A stretch of DNA of 64,000 nucleotides from CAXNKH01 sp049296795 (GCA_049296795.1 JBAQTC010000054.1:186001-250000); one strand, 5' to 3'; shown: positions 8,444 to 17,800, numbered from the stretch's first letter. Translations and numbers: made by a program. The notes: generated by a model from the letters alone, not told the origin.

Positions 8444-9427
8444 GTGCAAGTCAGTCCACCCAACGCAGCCAATCCGCTCACGCTCATTGCGCACGAGATG
8501 CGCCAAGTCGATCAAGTGATCGCCCAGAGTCTGGCCTCCGAAATTCCAATGGTCGGGCAAGTGGCGCATTACATCATCGCATCAGGCGGCAAACGGCTAC
8601 GCCCCGCTTTACTTTTGCTAACCTGTGGTGCCCTGGGTAGTCAGGGCGAACAACGCTTCAAACTAGCAGCCGTCGTCGAATTCATCCACACAGCCACGCT
8701 GTTGCACGACGACGTGGTCGACGACTCCGCCCTGCGCCGAGGCAAAGTCACGGCCAACCAGGTATTTGGCAACTCAGCCAGCGTATTGGTGGGTGACTTT
8801 TTGTACTCCCGCGCTTTTCAGATCATGGTGCAAGCCCAAAGCATGCAGATCCTGCAGATCCTGGCGGATGCCACCAACGTGATCGCCGAGGGAGAAGTGC
8901 AACAGCTGATGAACATGCACAACCCCGACCTCGATGAGGCCGGCTACCTGCAGGTGATTCGCTCCAAGACAGCCAAATTGTTCGAGGCCAGCGCCAGGGT
9001 TGGTGCTGTGCTGGCGGGTGCCAGCCCGGAAATACAGGAGGCTTGCGCCGCGTATGGCCAAGGCTTAGGCGCTGCTTTTCAGATCGTTGACGACATCCTG
9101 GATTACACCGGTGACGCGACCGTGATGGGGAAAAGTCTGGGTGACGACCTGCGCGAAGGCAAGGCCACCCTACCCTTGATTGCAGCCATGCTAAGGGGAG
9201 CACCGGATCAACAAGCGCTGATCAAAACCGCACTCCAAACTGGCGATGTTTCTCAACTCACCCAGATTTTGGCAATTATCAAAAATACGGGGGCACTGGA
9301 TGTCGCTCAGCAAGCTGCCATCCGCGAAGCTCAGAGCGCTATCGCCGCGGCCGAGCGCCTTCCGCCGGGGCCGCATCGAGCCTGTTTGATACAATTGGCC
9401 AGCCAGTTGCTTGAGCGTCAGTATTGA
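8444..9427 (+). CDS. ispB: Polyprenyl (octaprenyl) diphosphate synthase
   Basis: Trans-isoprenyl diphosphate synthase that makes the side chain of ubiquinone. 327 residues from a GTG at 8444. The first aspartate-rich motif is LLHDDVVDD near 87-95 and the second is DDILDYTGD; GGKRLRP near 48-54 binds IPP. Family similarity is clear, but the chain length (C40 in most relatives) cannot be read from sequence. The frame is open back to 8378, yet a TATAAT falls inside that extension and relatives begin near the SPPNAANPLTLIAHEM region, so GTG is preferred. It diverges from rplU and is followed by tRNA-Pro. Confidence 0.92.
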   Translation: MQVSPPNAANPLTLIAHEMRQVDQVIAQSLASEIPMVGQVAHYIIASGGKRLRPALLLLTCGALGSQGEQRFKLAAVVEFIHTATLLHDDVVDDSALRRGKVTANQVFGNSASVLVGDFLYSRAFQIMVQAQSMQILQILADATNVIAEGEVQQLMNMHNPDLDEAGYLQVIRSKTAKLFEASARVGAVLAGASPEIQEACAAYGQGLGAAFQIVDDILDYTGDATVMGKSLGDDLREGKATLPLIAAMLRGAPDQQALIKTALQTGDVSQLTQILAIIKNTGALDVAQQAAIREAQSAIAAAERLPPGPHRACLIQLASQLLERQY

Positions 9428-9453
9428 CGTTGGGGGGCGGGAAAAAGTCAATT

Positions 9454-9530
<77 letters not shown>

Positions 9531-9630
9531 TATTTTCTTAATTGAAATCAACAACTTACAGGATTTCAGCCTGTAATCTGACTTCTTCTGACTAACACCT
9601 TGTCCATCGCCTGTCCAACCGGAGAGGTTC

Positions 9631-9711
9631 ATGGCCAGTTTTCGCAAGCGTTCTGGCCGATGGCACCCCCTTGTCGCCCATGGGCATGACGTAGTACATT
9701 GGGGGCGATGA
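9631..9711 (+). pseudogene. Probable relic of a tyrosine integrase N-terminus behind tRNA-Pro
   Basis: An ATG with a good GGAGAGG ribosome-binding site opens a 26-codon frame beginning MASFRKRSGRWHPLV and then running out of homology to a TGA overlapping the pilB start. MASxRKR-x-G-x-W is a typical opening of tRNA-targeting phage/island tyrosine integrases, and the preceding CCTTGTCCATCGCCTGTCC resembles leaders of such genes. The location 100 bases after a tRNA fits. Only the first dozen residues look integrase-like, so this is inference rather than a firm identification. The remaining bases 9531-9630 hold a 7-bp hairpin (TTACAGG/CCTGTAA, 9556-9576) and nothing else recognised. Confidence 0.5.
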
Positions 9712-11444
9712 CATCAGTCTTCTACACCTCCAACCTCGAAACTGCGTCCGGTGGACTTCCCGGATTGGGTCGTGCTTTGATTCTGGCTGGCAAACTCGAG
9801 CATAAGACCGCAGAGGACATCCAGCGCAAGGCCAGGACCAACCGCACCACTTTCATCGACGAATTGACTGGATCCGGCGTCATTTCACCCTTTGAGCTGG
9901 CGCACACCATGTCGACTGCTTTCGCAGCGCCCTTGATCGATTTGAACGCTCTGGACCCGCAATCCTTGCCACGCGGCCTGCTGGATGACCGGCTTTGCCT
10001 GTCCTATCGCCTAGTTGTCCTGGGACGTCGAAAAAATCGTCTGCTGGTTGCTACTGCTGACCCATCGGACCATGAAGTTGCAGGAAAAATCAAGTTTTCC
10101 ACCTCTCTCGGTGTGGATTGGGTGATTGCTGAATACGACAAATTGCTCAAGATGGTCGAGGTTCACTCCACCACAACGACCGAAGCGATAGACAACATCA
10201 TCGGTAATAATTTTGTTTTTGACGAAGCCTCCGTCGAAACCAGTACCGAGGCCACTGAAATCTCGACAGCCGAAGTCGACGATGCGCCCGTGGTCAAGTT
10301 CTTGCAAAAAATGCTGCACGACGCCGTGCTGATGCGCGCCTCTGATTTGCATTTCGAACCCTACGAAACCAATTATCGGGTCCGCTTTCGGATCGACGGC
10401 GAGCTGCAAGAAATTGCTTCGCCTCCCATAGCGATCAAAGCAAAACTAGCCTCCCGCATCAAAGTCATCTCGAAGATGGACATTTCTGAAAAACGGGTGC
10501 CGCAAGACGGGCGCATGAAGCTCAAGATCGGGGCCGATCGCGTGATCGATTTTCGAGTGAGTTCCTTGCCTACCCTGTTCGGCGAAAAAATAGTGATCCG
10601 GATCCTGGACCCCAACAGCGCCAAATTTGGGATTACAGCGCTGGGTTACGAAGACATAGAAAAAGAAAGGCTGATGCAAGCCATCGGTCGGCCTTATGGA
10701 ATGATTCTGGTGACAGGCCCCACCGGATCGGGTAAAACCGTCTCGCTCTACACCTGTCTGAACCTGTTGAACAAGCCTGGCGTGAACATCGCCACGGTTG
10801 AAGACCCGTCCGAAATCAACCTGCCCGGCGTTAATCAGGTCAATGTCAACGAGAAAGCGGGGCTGACTTTCGCCGCCGCCTTGCGCTCCTTTTTGCGGCA
10901 AGATCCCGACATCATCATGGTCGGAGAAATCCGCGACCTAGAGACCGCCGATATCGCCATTAAAGCAGCACAAACTGGTCACCTGGTTCTTTCGACTCTG
11001 CACACCAACGATGCGCCGGCCACGCTCACGCGTATGCGCAATATGGGGATTCCCGCTTTCAACATTGCTTCCAGCGTGATTCTGATCACCGCACAGCGGC
11101 TGGCACGTCGCCTGTGTCCTGTTTGCAAAAAACCCGTTGACATTCCCCAAGATGCCTTGCGCGATGCCGGTTATGAGGGGGAGGATCTGCAGGAATCCTG
11201 GACCAGCTACCGCCCCATGGGGTGCAATCAATGCAACAAAGGCTACAAAGGGCGGCTGGGCATTTACCAGGTCATGCCCATCAGTGAAGAAATCCAGCGC
11301 ATCATTTTGCGCGATGGCAGCACCCTTGAAATTGAGGAACAGGCGCAACGCGAAGGGGTGAAATCGTTGCGCCAAGCCGGCTTGCAAAAGGTCAGGCAAG
11401 GGCTAACCTCTCTGGAAGAAATACTTTCTGTCACCAATAAATAA
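9708..11444 (+). CDS. pilB: Type IV pilus assembly ATPase PilB
   Basis: Hexameric extension ATPase that drives pilin polymerisation. About 578 residues: N-terminal GSPII_E-type domain (roughly 1-150), then the secretion ATPase domain with Walker A GPTGSGKT near 336, the Asp box EIRDLETADIAIKAAQTGH, Walker B and the tetracysteine zinc element (CPVCKKP ... CNQCNKG near 470-510). The ATG at 9708 follows GGGGGCG closely; no better start is obvious, and the integrase-like relic runs right up to it. pilC and pilD follow, giving the assembly module of the pilus, while pilMNOPQ is at the far end of the window. Confidence 0.95.
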   Translation: MTSVFYTSNLETASGGLPGLGRALILAGKLEHKTAEDIQRKARTNRTTFIDELTGSGVISPFELAHTMSTAFAAPLIDLNALDPQSLPRGLLDDRLCLSYRLVVLGRRKNRLLVATADPSDHEVAGKIKFSTSLGVDWVIAEYDKLLKMVEVHSTTTTEAIDNIIGNNFVFDEASVETSTEATEISTAEVDDAPVVKFLQKMLHDAVLMRASDLHFEPYETNYRVRFRIDGELQEIASPPIAIKAKLASRIKVISKMDISEKRVPQDGRMKLKIGADRVIDFRVSSLPTLFGEKIVIRILDPNSAKFGITALGYEDIEKERLMQAIGRPYGMILVTGPTGSGKTVSLYTCLNLLNKPGVNIATVEDPSEINLPGVNQVNVNEKAGLTFAAALRSFLRQDPDIIMVGEIRDLETADIAIKAAQTGHLVLSTLHTNDAPATLTRMRNMGIPAFNIASSVILITAQRLARRLCPVCKKPVDIPQDALRDAGYEGEDLQESWTSYRPMGCNQCNKGYKGRLGIYQVMPISEEIQRIILRDGSTLEIEEQAQREGVKSLRQAGLQKVRQGLTSLEEILSVTNK

Positions 11445-11464
11445 AGTGTCCTCAACTTTTTAGG

Positions 11465-12691
11465 ATGCCCATGGCAACTGCAAAACCATCCTCTGGCAAC
11501 AAAGATTTCGTCTACGAGTGGCAAGGCAAAGACCGCCATGGCAAGCAGGTTCGCGGCGAAATCAGGGCGGCGACCGAAAACCAGGTCGTGGCTACTTTGC
11601 GCCGCCAGGGCGTGCTGGCCAGCAAAATCCAAAAACGCAAAATGGGCAAGGGCCGCAATATCAAGCCCAAGGAGTTGGCCATCTTCACCCGGCAACTCGC
11701 CACCATGATGAAAGCCGGCGTTCCACTGCTGCAATCCTTCGATATTGTTGGGCGCGGCAACCCGAATCCCCGGCTCAGCCAGTTGCTCAATGACATTCGA
11801 ACAGACGTGGAAACAGGCACTTCCTTGAGCGCGGCATTTCGCAAATACCCGATGTATTTCGACAACTTGTACTGCAACTTGATCGAAGCTGGCGAGGCCG
11901 CCGGTATTCTGGATCAATTGCTGGACCGACTGGCCCAGTACATGGAGAAGACCGAAGCCATTAAGTCAAAAATCAAGTCGGCCATGATGTACCCGATCTC
12001 TGTGATCGTCGTGGCCTTTGTAGTGGTTGCAGTGATCATGATTTTTGTCATCCCCGCATTCAAGGAAGTCTTCAGTTCATTTGGCGCCGACCTGCCTGCA
12101 CCCACCTTGATTGTGATTGCCATGAGCGAGTTCTTTGTCCAGTATTGGTGGCTGATTTTTGGCGGCCTCGGTGGCGGGTTTTATTTCTTTATGCAGGCCT
12201 GGAAGCGCAGTGAAAAAATGCAGGATTTCATGGACCGCCTGATGCTAAAAATCCCTGTTTTTGGGACCTTGATCGAGAAATCCTGCATCGCCCGCTGGAC
12301 CCGCACCTTGTCGACCATGTTTGCTGCCGGCGTCCCCTTGGTCGAAGCCTTGGACTCGGTTGGTGGGGCCTCTGGAAATGCAGTTTATGCCCGAGCAACC
12401 GAAAAAATACAGCAAGAAGTCTCGATCGGTACCGGTTTAGCGTTTGCCATGACCAATGCCAACGTATTCCCTTCCATGGTCTTGCAAATGTGCGAGATTG
12501 GCGAGGAGTCTGGGTCGATTGACCATATGTTGAGCAAGGCTGCGGATTTTTATGAAGCCGAAGTCGATGACATGGTGGCCGGCCTCTCGAGCCTGATGGA
12601 GCCCATCATCATTGTGATTTTGGGGGTATTGATCGGTGGCATTGTGGTCGCCATGTATCTGCCTATTTTCAAGCTGGGACAGGTCGTTTGA
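11465..12691 (+). CDS. pilC: Type IV pilus inner-membrane platform protein PilC
   Basis: Polytopic inner-membrane platform on which PilB acts. 408 residues with two T2SSF domains (about 70-195 and 275-398), each with the family pattern FTRQLATMMKAGVPLLQSF and WTRTLSTMFAAGVPLVEAL, and three hydrophobic segments around 175-195, 220-245 and 378-400. It starts 20 bases after pilB and its stop overlaps the pilD start (TGATG), so the three genes form one translation-coupled unit. Confidence 0.95.
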   Translation: MPMATAKPSSGNKDFVYEWQGKDRHGKQVRGEIRAATENQVVATLRRQGVLASKIQKRKMGKGRNIKPKELAIFTRQLATMMKAGVPLLQSFDIVGRGNPNPRLSQLLNDIRTDVETGTSLSAAFRKYPMYFDNLYCNLIEAGEAAGILDQLLDRLAQYMEKTEAIKSKIKSAMMYPISVIVVAFVVVAVIMIFVIPAFKEVFSSFGADLPAPTLIVIAMSEFFVQYWWLIFGGLGGGFYFFMQAWKRSEKMQDFMDRLMLKIPVFGTLIEKSCIARWTRTLSTMFAAGVPLVEALDSVGGASGNAVYARATEKIQQEVSIGTGLAFAMTNANVFPSMVLQMCEIGEESGSIDHMLSKAADFYEAEVDDMVAGLSSLMEPIIIVILGVLIGGIVVAMYLPIFKLGQVV

Positions 12692-13536
12692 TGCTGCTAT
12701 CCCCCGTGTTGGATGCCAGTTTGGCTGGCCTATTGGGCTTGCTGATTGGGAGTTTTTTAAATGTGGTGATCTACCGTCTGCCCAAAATGATGGAGCGGCA
12801 ATGGGCTGCCGATTGTGCAGAGTTTTCAGGTGCAACGCCCAGTCCCGTCACTGAAGCTTTCAACTTGATGGTCCCGAGGTCCCGTTGCCAAAACTGCGGC
12901 CATACGATCCGTTTTTATGAAAATATCCCCGTCCTGAGTTACCTATTTTTGCGCGGTCAGTGTTCGTCCTGTCACAGCCCGATCAGCCCGCGCTACCCTT
13001 TGGTCGAGCTGGCCACGGGTGTTTTGTTTTCCCTTATTGTCTACAAAACAGGCTGGGGCGCGACGGGTCTTGCTGGCTGCGGCTTGGCTGCCACCCTACT
13101 GACACTGGCGCTGATCGACTGGGACACCACGCTGCTGCCCGATGACTTGACGCTACCCCTGTTGTGGAGTGGCTTGATTGCAGCCCAACTTCAATGGAGT
13201 GCGAGCACACTAGAAGCGTCACTATGGGGAGCTATTGCTGGGTACGTTTCACTGTGGTTGATTTACTGGGTGTTCAAATTGATCACGGGCAAAGAGGGTA
13301 TGGGCTTTGGTGATTTCAAGTTATTGGCTGCATTGGGCGCTTGGTTTGGCTGGCAGGCCTTGGTTCCCATCATTCTGATGGCTTCTGTGATTGGCTCGGT
13401 CGTTGGGATCGCGATGAAATACAGTACTGGGCTACGCGAAGGTGGAATTCTGCCCTTTGGCCCTTTTCTGGCCGGTGCAGGTCTGACGACCTTGCTGTTC
13501 GGTCCGCCAACGATTTTGCAATGGATCGGACTTTGA
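12691..13536 (+). CDS. pilD: Prepilin peptidase / N-methyltransferase PilD
   Basis: Bifunctional membrane aspartic protease that cleaves prepilin leader peptides and methylates the new N-terminus. 281 residues. The methylase zinc motif is complete (C66, C69, C91, C94). The protease aspartates are in LIDWDTTLLPDD (near 143) and in GMGFGDFK (D208, the GxGD motif). About eight hydrophobic segments are seen. The ATG at 12691 overlaps the pilC stop; a TTG just before it is less likely. It would also process type II secretion pseudopilins if present elsewhere. Confidence 0.95.
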   Translation: MLLSPVLDASLAGLLGLLIGSFLNVVIYRLPKMMERQWAADCAEFSGATPSPVTEAFNLMVPRSRCQNCGHTIRFYENIPVLSYLFLRGQCSSCHSPISPRYPLVELATGVLFSLIVYKTGWGATGLAGCGLAATLLTLALIDWDTTLLPDDLTLPLLWSGLIAAQLQWSASTLEASLWGAIAGYVSLWLIYWVFKLITGKEGMGFGDFKLLAALGAWFGWQALVPIILMASVIGSVVGIAMKYSTGLREGGILPFGPFLAGAGLTTLLFGPPTILQWIGL

Positions 13537-13550
13537 GAATTCTCTTTTCT

Positions 13551-14159
13551 ATGCACCACATCCTTCGACTCGGTTTGACCGGCGGCATTGGCAGCGGCAA
13601 GAGCACGGTGGCCCAGTTACTTAGTCAGCGTGGTGCGGTCGTCATTGATGCCGATGCCATTTCTCGGACCACCACAGCAGCCGGCGGACCGGCAATCGCA
13701 GGTATTAGCCAGCGTTTTGGCGCCGATTTCATCATGCCGAGCGGGGAGCTTGACCGCGTCAAGATGCGCACCTTAGTCTATGCTGACAGCCATGCGCGCC
13801 AAGCGCTGGAAGCTATTATTCACCCCCTGGTGCAACAGGAAACGCAGCGACAAATAGCGCTCGCAGAGCAGGGGCCAGCAAGCGGGATCGTTTTTGATGT
13901 TCCGCTGCTGGCCGAATCACCACGCTGGCGGACTCAGGTTGACTGGGTGCTGGTGCTGGATTGCCCGACCGAAGTTCAGATCAGCCGGGTCATGGCGCGC
14001 AGTGGCTTGACCCGCTCTGAGGTGCAAGCCATCATCGCGGCCCAATCCCCCAGGTTGCTTCGTCTCAAAGCTGCAGACATGGTGATTTTCAACGGCGAAC
14101 GGTCCATCGATCAACTGGCATTGGAAGTCGGTCAAATTGCACAGCGCTTCGGGCTATGA
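13551..14159 (+). CDS. coaE: Dephospho-CoA kinase
   Basis: Last step of coenzyme A synthesis: ATP-dependent 3'-phosphorylation of dephospho-CoA. 202 residues from the ATG at 13551, with the P-loop GLTGGIGSGKS at residues 8-18, the DADAISR substrate segment and the FDVPLLAE motif. A longer open frame upstream overlaps pilD and is not supported. The pilD-coaE-zapD-yacG order is widespread in beta- and gammaproteobacteria. Confidence 0.96.
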   Translation: MHHILRLGLTGGIGSGKSTVAQLLSQRGAVVIDADAISRTTTAAGGPAIAGISQRFGADFIMPSGELDRVKMRTLVYADSHARQALEAIIHPLVQQETQRQIALAEQGPASGIVFDVPLLAESPRWRTQVDWVLVLDCPTEVQISRVMARSGLTRSEVQAIIAAQSPRLLRLKAADMVIFNGERSIDQLALEVGQIAQRFGL

Positions 14160-14181
14160 TTCGGCCAGCGGAAAAATCAGT

Positions 14182-14937
14182 GTGACCCTGTACGAATACC
14201 CCTTTAACGAGAGAATCCGAACCTATTTGCGACTGGAACATTTGTTCAAGCGCTTGTTCGCCCTGCTCGCGCGCGATTCAGCGATCGACCATCACTATGC
14301 ACTCAGCACGCTGTTTGAAATCATGGACGTGGGTGCCCGCTCGGACCTAAGGTCCGATGTAATGAAAGACTTGGAAAAACAAAAACAAGTTCTCAATGGC
14401 TACCGCGGTAATCCGGCGATTGCTCAGGCCGTGCTGGATGAAGTGATTGATCAAATTGAACGCTGCCTGACTGCTATGAACAGCCTGCCAGGCAAAGTGG
14501 GGCAGTCACTCACCGAGAATGACTGGTTAATGAGCATCCGCAGCCGAATCGGTATTCCGGGAGGAACCTGTGAATTTGATTTGCCGGCCTATCACGCCTG
14601 GCAGCAACATGACAGCAGTTTGCGCCAGCAGAACTTGGGGCTCTGGGCCTCGCGGCTGACGCCCCTGGGTGAGGCCATTCACCTGCTGCTGCGGATGTTG
14701 CGTGACTCGGGAACTCCACAAAAAGTCGTTGCCAATTCCGGTCAATTTCAACAGAACTTGCCCCAAGGAAAGACCTTCCAGTTATTGCGTTTGACCCTCG
14801 ATCCCGCGCTCGGATTGATTCCCGAGATCAGTGGCAATCGCCTGCTGGTTTCTATCCGCCTGATGCAGCTCGAAGCTGACGACCGACTGCACCCCAGCAA
14901 TACCGATGCGGCGTTTGAACTCAGCTTGTGCGCCTGA
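14182..14937 (+). CDS. zapD: Cell division protein ZapD
   Basis: FtsZ-binding protein that bundles protofilaments and stabilises the Z ring. About 251 residues from a GTG at 14182, beginning VTLYEYPFNERIRTYLRLE, which is the diagnostic N-terminus of the family; IPGGTCEFDLPAYHAW and the C-terminal ISGNRLLVSIRL are also typical. The frame is open to a TTG at 14137 inside coaE, but the family start lies at the GTG. Mostly helical N-terminal half and a beta-rich C-terminal half are expected. Confidence 0.93.
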   Translation: MTLYEYPFNERIRTYLRLEHLFKRLFALLARDSAIDHHYALSTLFEIMDVGARSDLRSDVMKDLEKQKQVLNGYRGNPAIAQAVLDEVIDQIERCLTAMNSLPGKVGQSLTENDWLMSIRSRIGIPGGTCEFDLPAYHAWQQHDSSLRQQNLGLWASRLTPLGEAIHLLLRMLRDSGTPQKVVANSGQFQQNLPQGKTFQLLRLTLDPALGLIPEISGNRLLVSIRLMQLEADDRLHPSNTDAAFELSLCA

Positions 14938-14957
14938 GTTGAGCACTTGTCAGAACC

Positions 14958-15164
14958 ATGCAATTCAAAGCCCAACAACCCAAGATCGTTACCTGTCCCG
15001 GCTGTGGCGGTGACAGTGTTTATGCTTCAAGCAATGCGTTTCGCCCTTTTTGCAGTGCGCATTGCAAGAACCTTGATTTCGGCGCTTGGGCCAGCGAAAA
15101 TTTTCGGGTACCCACGCAGGAACTACCAGCCGATCAAGTCTTTGGCGATCCCAAACTTCAGTGA
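14958..15164 (+). CDS. yacG: DNA gyrase inhibitor YacG (zinc protein)
   Basis: 68-residue zinc-finger protein that inhibits DNA gyrase by binding GyrB in relatives. The four zinc ligands are C13, C16, C32 and C36 (CPGC ... FCSAHC), followed by LDFGAWASENFRVP. It ends one base before the convergent Nudix gene. Last member of the pilB-to-yacG plus-strand unit. Confidence 0.95.
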   Translation: MQFKAQQPKIVTCPGCGGDSVYASSNAFRPFCSAHCKNLDFGAWASENFRVPTQELPADQVFGDPKLQ

Positions 15165-15165
15165 T

Positions 15166-15660
15166 TCAGGCTGCCAAGCAGGTGGCTCCCGAAAACCCGC
15201 TTTCGCTCGCTAGCCAAGACAAGACCGGCATGGTTCCCGCTAGAACCGGCGCCACATTCACCGGCAAATTTTGCCAGCTGAACATCTGACCTTCGCGCAT
15301 TTGCAACTCCCCAGTCCAGGAGTAGACTTTATAAAAATTTAAGCGTACCAGGGCATGGGGATAGTCCACCAGCTCGACTTTCCAGGGCGCGATACGGACC
15401 ACCTGAATCCCAAGCTCTTCCTGCAATTCGCGGCTCAGGGCTTGGGACACGCTTTCACCCGGATCAACTTTGCCGCCGGGGAACTCCCAGTAACCCGCAT
15501 AGACTTTACCCGCAGGACGTGAGGTCAACAAAAACTTGCCCTTGGGCTGCAGCAACACGCCGACGGCCACCTCGACCGCCACTCGATCCTTGCCGCCAAA
15601 GCGTGGGCGATCGGCATCGGCCACCAGGCTTGCACCCTGAAGCGACCCATCTTGGCTCAT
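15166..15660 (-). CDS. Nudix hydrolase, MutT-like (8-oxo-dGTP diphosphatase type)
   Basis: 164-residue Nudix protein. The Nudix box begins at residue 62 (GGKVDPGESVSQALSRELQE, then ELGI) and is preceded by WEFPGG, the pattern seen in MutT-type enzymes that sanitise 8-oxo-dGTP. The exact substrate cannot be proved from sequence. Its start overlaps the stop of the upstream DUF815 ATPase gene by 4 bases, and the order secA-argJ-ATPase-mutT is commonly conserved in betaproteobacteria. Confidence 0.9.
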   Translation of the reverse strand: MSQDGSLQGASLVADADRPRFGGKDRVAVEVAVGVLLQPKGKFLLTSRPAGKVYAGYWEFPGGKVDPGESVSQALSRELQEELGIQVVRIAPWKVELVDYPHALVRLNFYKVYSWTGELQMREGQMFSWQNLPVNVAPVLAGTMPVLSWLASESGFSGATCLAA

Positions 15661-16538
15661 GCTGAAGGCTGGCTGTGTTTTCCCGAGTAATCACGCGCGA
15701 ACTGGTAGGCCACCCGGCCACTGCGCGAACCTCGCTCCAGCGCCCAGACCAAGGCCTCGGCCCGAGCTGCTGTGATCGCCTCAGGCGTCACGCCCATAGC
15801 GCTGAGCCATTGCGCAACGATGATCAAGTATTCATCCTGGGTAAAGGGATAGAAACTGACCCACAAACCAAAACGTTCTGACAGAGAAATTTTCTCTTCA
15901 ATCACCTCACCCGGATGGACTTCCCCATCATCGCTATGGGTGTAGCTGAGGTTTTCCTTCATGTACTCGGGCAACAAATGGCGACGGTTGCTGGTGGCGT
16001 AAATCAATACATTGGCCGTGGTGGCTGCAACCGAACCGTCCAGAATCGACTTCAATGCCTTGTAGCCAGACTCGCCGTCTTCAAAGCTCAGATCGTCACA
16101 ATAAATAATGAATTTTTCTGGTCGATCCGACACCAACTCAACGATATCGGGCAAGTCCGTTAATTCCGCTTTGTCAACCTCGATCAGTCGCAAACCTCGG
16201 CTGGCGTATTCGTTCAAACAGGCCTTGATGAGGGACGATTTCCCGGTGCCACGGGCACCGGTCAAGAGCACGTTATTGGCTGCTCTTCCCTCGACCAATT
16301 GCAGCGTGTTTTGTTGGATTTTTTCTTTCTGGACTTCAATTTCCTTGAGATCAGTCAAACGCATGTTGCCCACATGGCGCACCGGAACCAACTGGCCATG
16401 ACCCGAGCTGCGTTTGCGGTAACGAAACGCAATGGAAGCCTGCCAATCGGGCTGGGCCAGAGGTTGCGGCAATATGGCTTCAATATGGGCCATCAGTTGC
16501 TCAGCGCGTGCAATCAAACTTGCAAATTTTTCACTCAT
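15657..16538 (-). CDS. AAA-type ATPase, DUF815 family
   Basis: 293-residue single-domain ATPase. The P-loop GARGTGKSS is near 94-102, a Walker B-like FIIYCDDLSFE follows, and the sensor-like ATSNRRHLLPEYM plus SLSERFGLWVSFYPF segments are typical of DUF815. The biochemical role of the family is not established. The gene lies between argJ and the Nudix gene and overlaps the latter by 4 bases, so it is part of the secA-argJ operon. Confidence 0.9.
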   Translation of the reverse strand: MSEKFASLIARAEQLMAHIEAILPQPLAQPDWQASIAFRYRKRSSGHGQLVPVRHVGNMRLTDLKEIEVQKEKIQQNTLQLVEGRAANNVLLTGARGTGKSSLIKACLNEYASRGLRLIEVDKAELTDLPDIVELVSDRPEKFIIYCDDLSFEDGESGYKALKSILDGSVAATTANVLIYATSNRRHLLPEYMKENLSYTHSDDGEVHPGEVIEEKISLSERFGLWVSFYPFTQDEYLIIVAQWLSAMGVTPEAITAARAEALVWALERGSRSGRVAYQFARDYSGKHSQPSA

Positions 16539-16570
16539 TCAGAATTTCCAATGAAGACAGAGACAGCGTC

Positions 16571-17800
16571 TCAGGAACGGTAATCCGCATTAATCGACAC
16601 GTAATCGTGACTCAGGTCGCAGGTCCAAACGGTTTCGCTGGCCGAACCTCGGCCCAAATCGACCCGAACAGTAATCTCACTTTGTTGCATCACCCGCTGA
16701 CCATCTTCTTCACGGTAGCTGGGGTTGCGCCCACCTTTAACAGCGACGTGCACCTCATCGAGGAACAGATCAATTCCAGCTTGGTCCAGATCTTCAATGC
16801 CTGCATAACCCACGGCCGCCAAAATTCGGCCCAAATTGGGATCGCTGGCATAAAAAGCTGTTTTCACCAAGGGCGAATGCGCAATCGCATAAGCCACCAA
16901 ACGGCATTCAGCTGCTGTTTTACCGCCATTGACTTGAACCGTGATCAGCTTGGTCGCACCTTCACCATCGCGTACGATGGCTTGTGCCAATTGCTCGGCC
17001 ACGCCAAGCAGCGCTGCTTTAAGCGCCTGGCCATCGGCGCTGGCCAGCGAATCAATCGGTGCATGTTTGGCTTTGTTGCTGGCGATCAAAACGAACGAGT
17101 CGTTGGTGGAGGTGTCGCCATCGACCGTGACCCGGTTGAAAGACCCTTCAGCCAACTCAAAAGCCAGCTGCTGCATCAACGCCTGGCTGACACAGGCATC
17201 GGTTGCCAAGAAGCCCAGCATGGTCGCCATATTGGGTCGGATCATGCCTGCCCCTTTGCTGATGCCGGTGATACTGACCAAGGCTCCGCCCAGCATGAGC
17301 TGAGCGCCAAACGCCTTGGGAACAGTATCCGTGGTCATGATGCCCTCGGCAGCGCGCAACCAGTTGTCTTCCCGGGCATCCGCTAGGGCCGCCGGCAAAC
17401 CGGCTTCTATCCGGTCATGCGGCAGGGGTTCCATGATGACTCCGGTGGAGAACGGCAACACCTCCTCGGGCGCCAGATTGAGCTGACGGGCCAGCGCAAC
17501 ACAGCTGCTGCGGGCACGCACCAGACCATCATCGCCCGTTCCGGCATTCGCATTACCCGTATTGATCAAAATCGCCCGGACTCCCAAGCCTGCAGCCAGA
17601 TGTTCGCGGCAGATCTGTACTGGTGCGGCGCAGAAACGGTTTTGGGTAAATACGCCCGCTACCGAGGCGCCGGAATCAAGCAGGACGACGGTCAAGTCTT
17701 TGCGATTGGCTTTGCGAATTCCGGCTTCGGTAACACCGATGCGAACACCACGGATAGGGAAAAGCTGATTCGGTTTGGGTGCTGGCAAATTAACAGCCAT
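16571..17800 (-). CDS. argJ: Bifunctional ornithine acetyltransferase / N-acetylglutamate synthase
   Basis: Transfers acetyl from N-acetylornithine to glutamate in the cyclic arginine pathway, and may also use acetyl-CoA. 409 residues from the ATG at 17800. The precursor self-cleaves before the threonine of the ATML motif (in GMIRPNMATMLGF, near residue 192) to give alpha and beta chains, with that threonine as nucleophile. An open frame continues upstream into secA but is not needed. It starts 10 bases after the secA stop, so it is likely co-transcribed with secA. Confidence 0.96.
   Translation of the reverse strand: MAVNLPAPKPNQLFPIRGVRIGVTEAGIRKANRKDLTVVLLDSGASVAGVFTQNRFCAAPVQICREHLAAGLGVRAILINTGNANAGTGDDGLVRARSSCVALARQLNLAPEEVLPFSTGVIMEPLPHDRIEAGLPAALADAREDNWLRAAEGIMTTDTVPKAFGAQLMLGGALVSITGISKGAGMIRPNMATMLGFLATDACVSQALMQQLAFELAEGSFNRVTVDGDTSTNDSFVLIASNKAKHAPIDSLASADGQALKAALLGVAEQLAQAIVRDGEGATKLITVQVNGGKTAAECRLVAYAIAHSPLVKTAFYASDPNLGRILAAVGYAGIEDLDQAGIDLFLDEVHVAVKGGRNPSYREEDGQRVMQQSEITVRVDLGRGSASETVWTCDLSHDYVSINADYRS

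Noticed and set aside
9556..9576. TTACAGG/CCTGTAA hairpin after tRNA-Pro as a terminator
   Set aside because: No T-run follows and the stem is short, so it is mentioned only within the relic entry.
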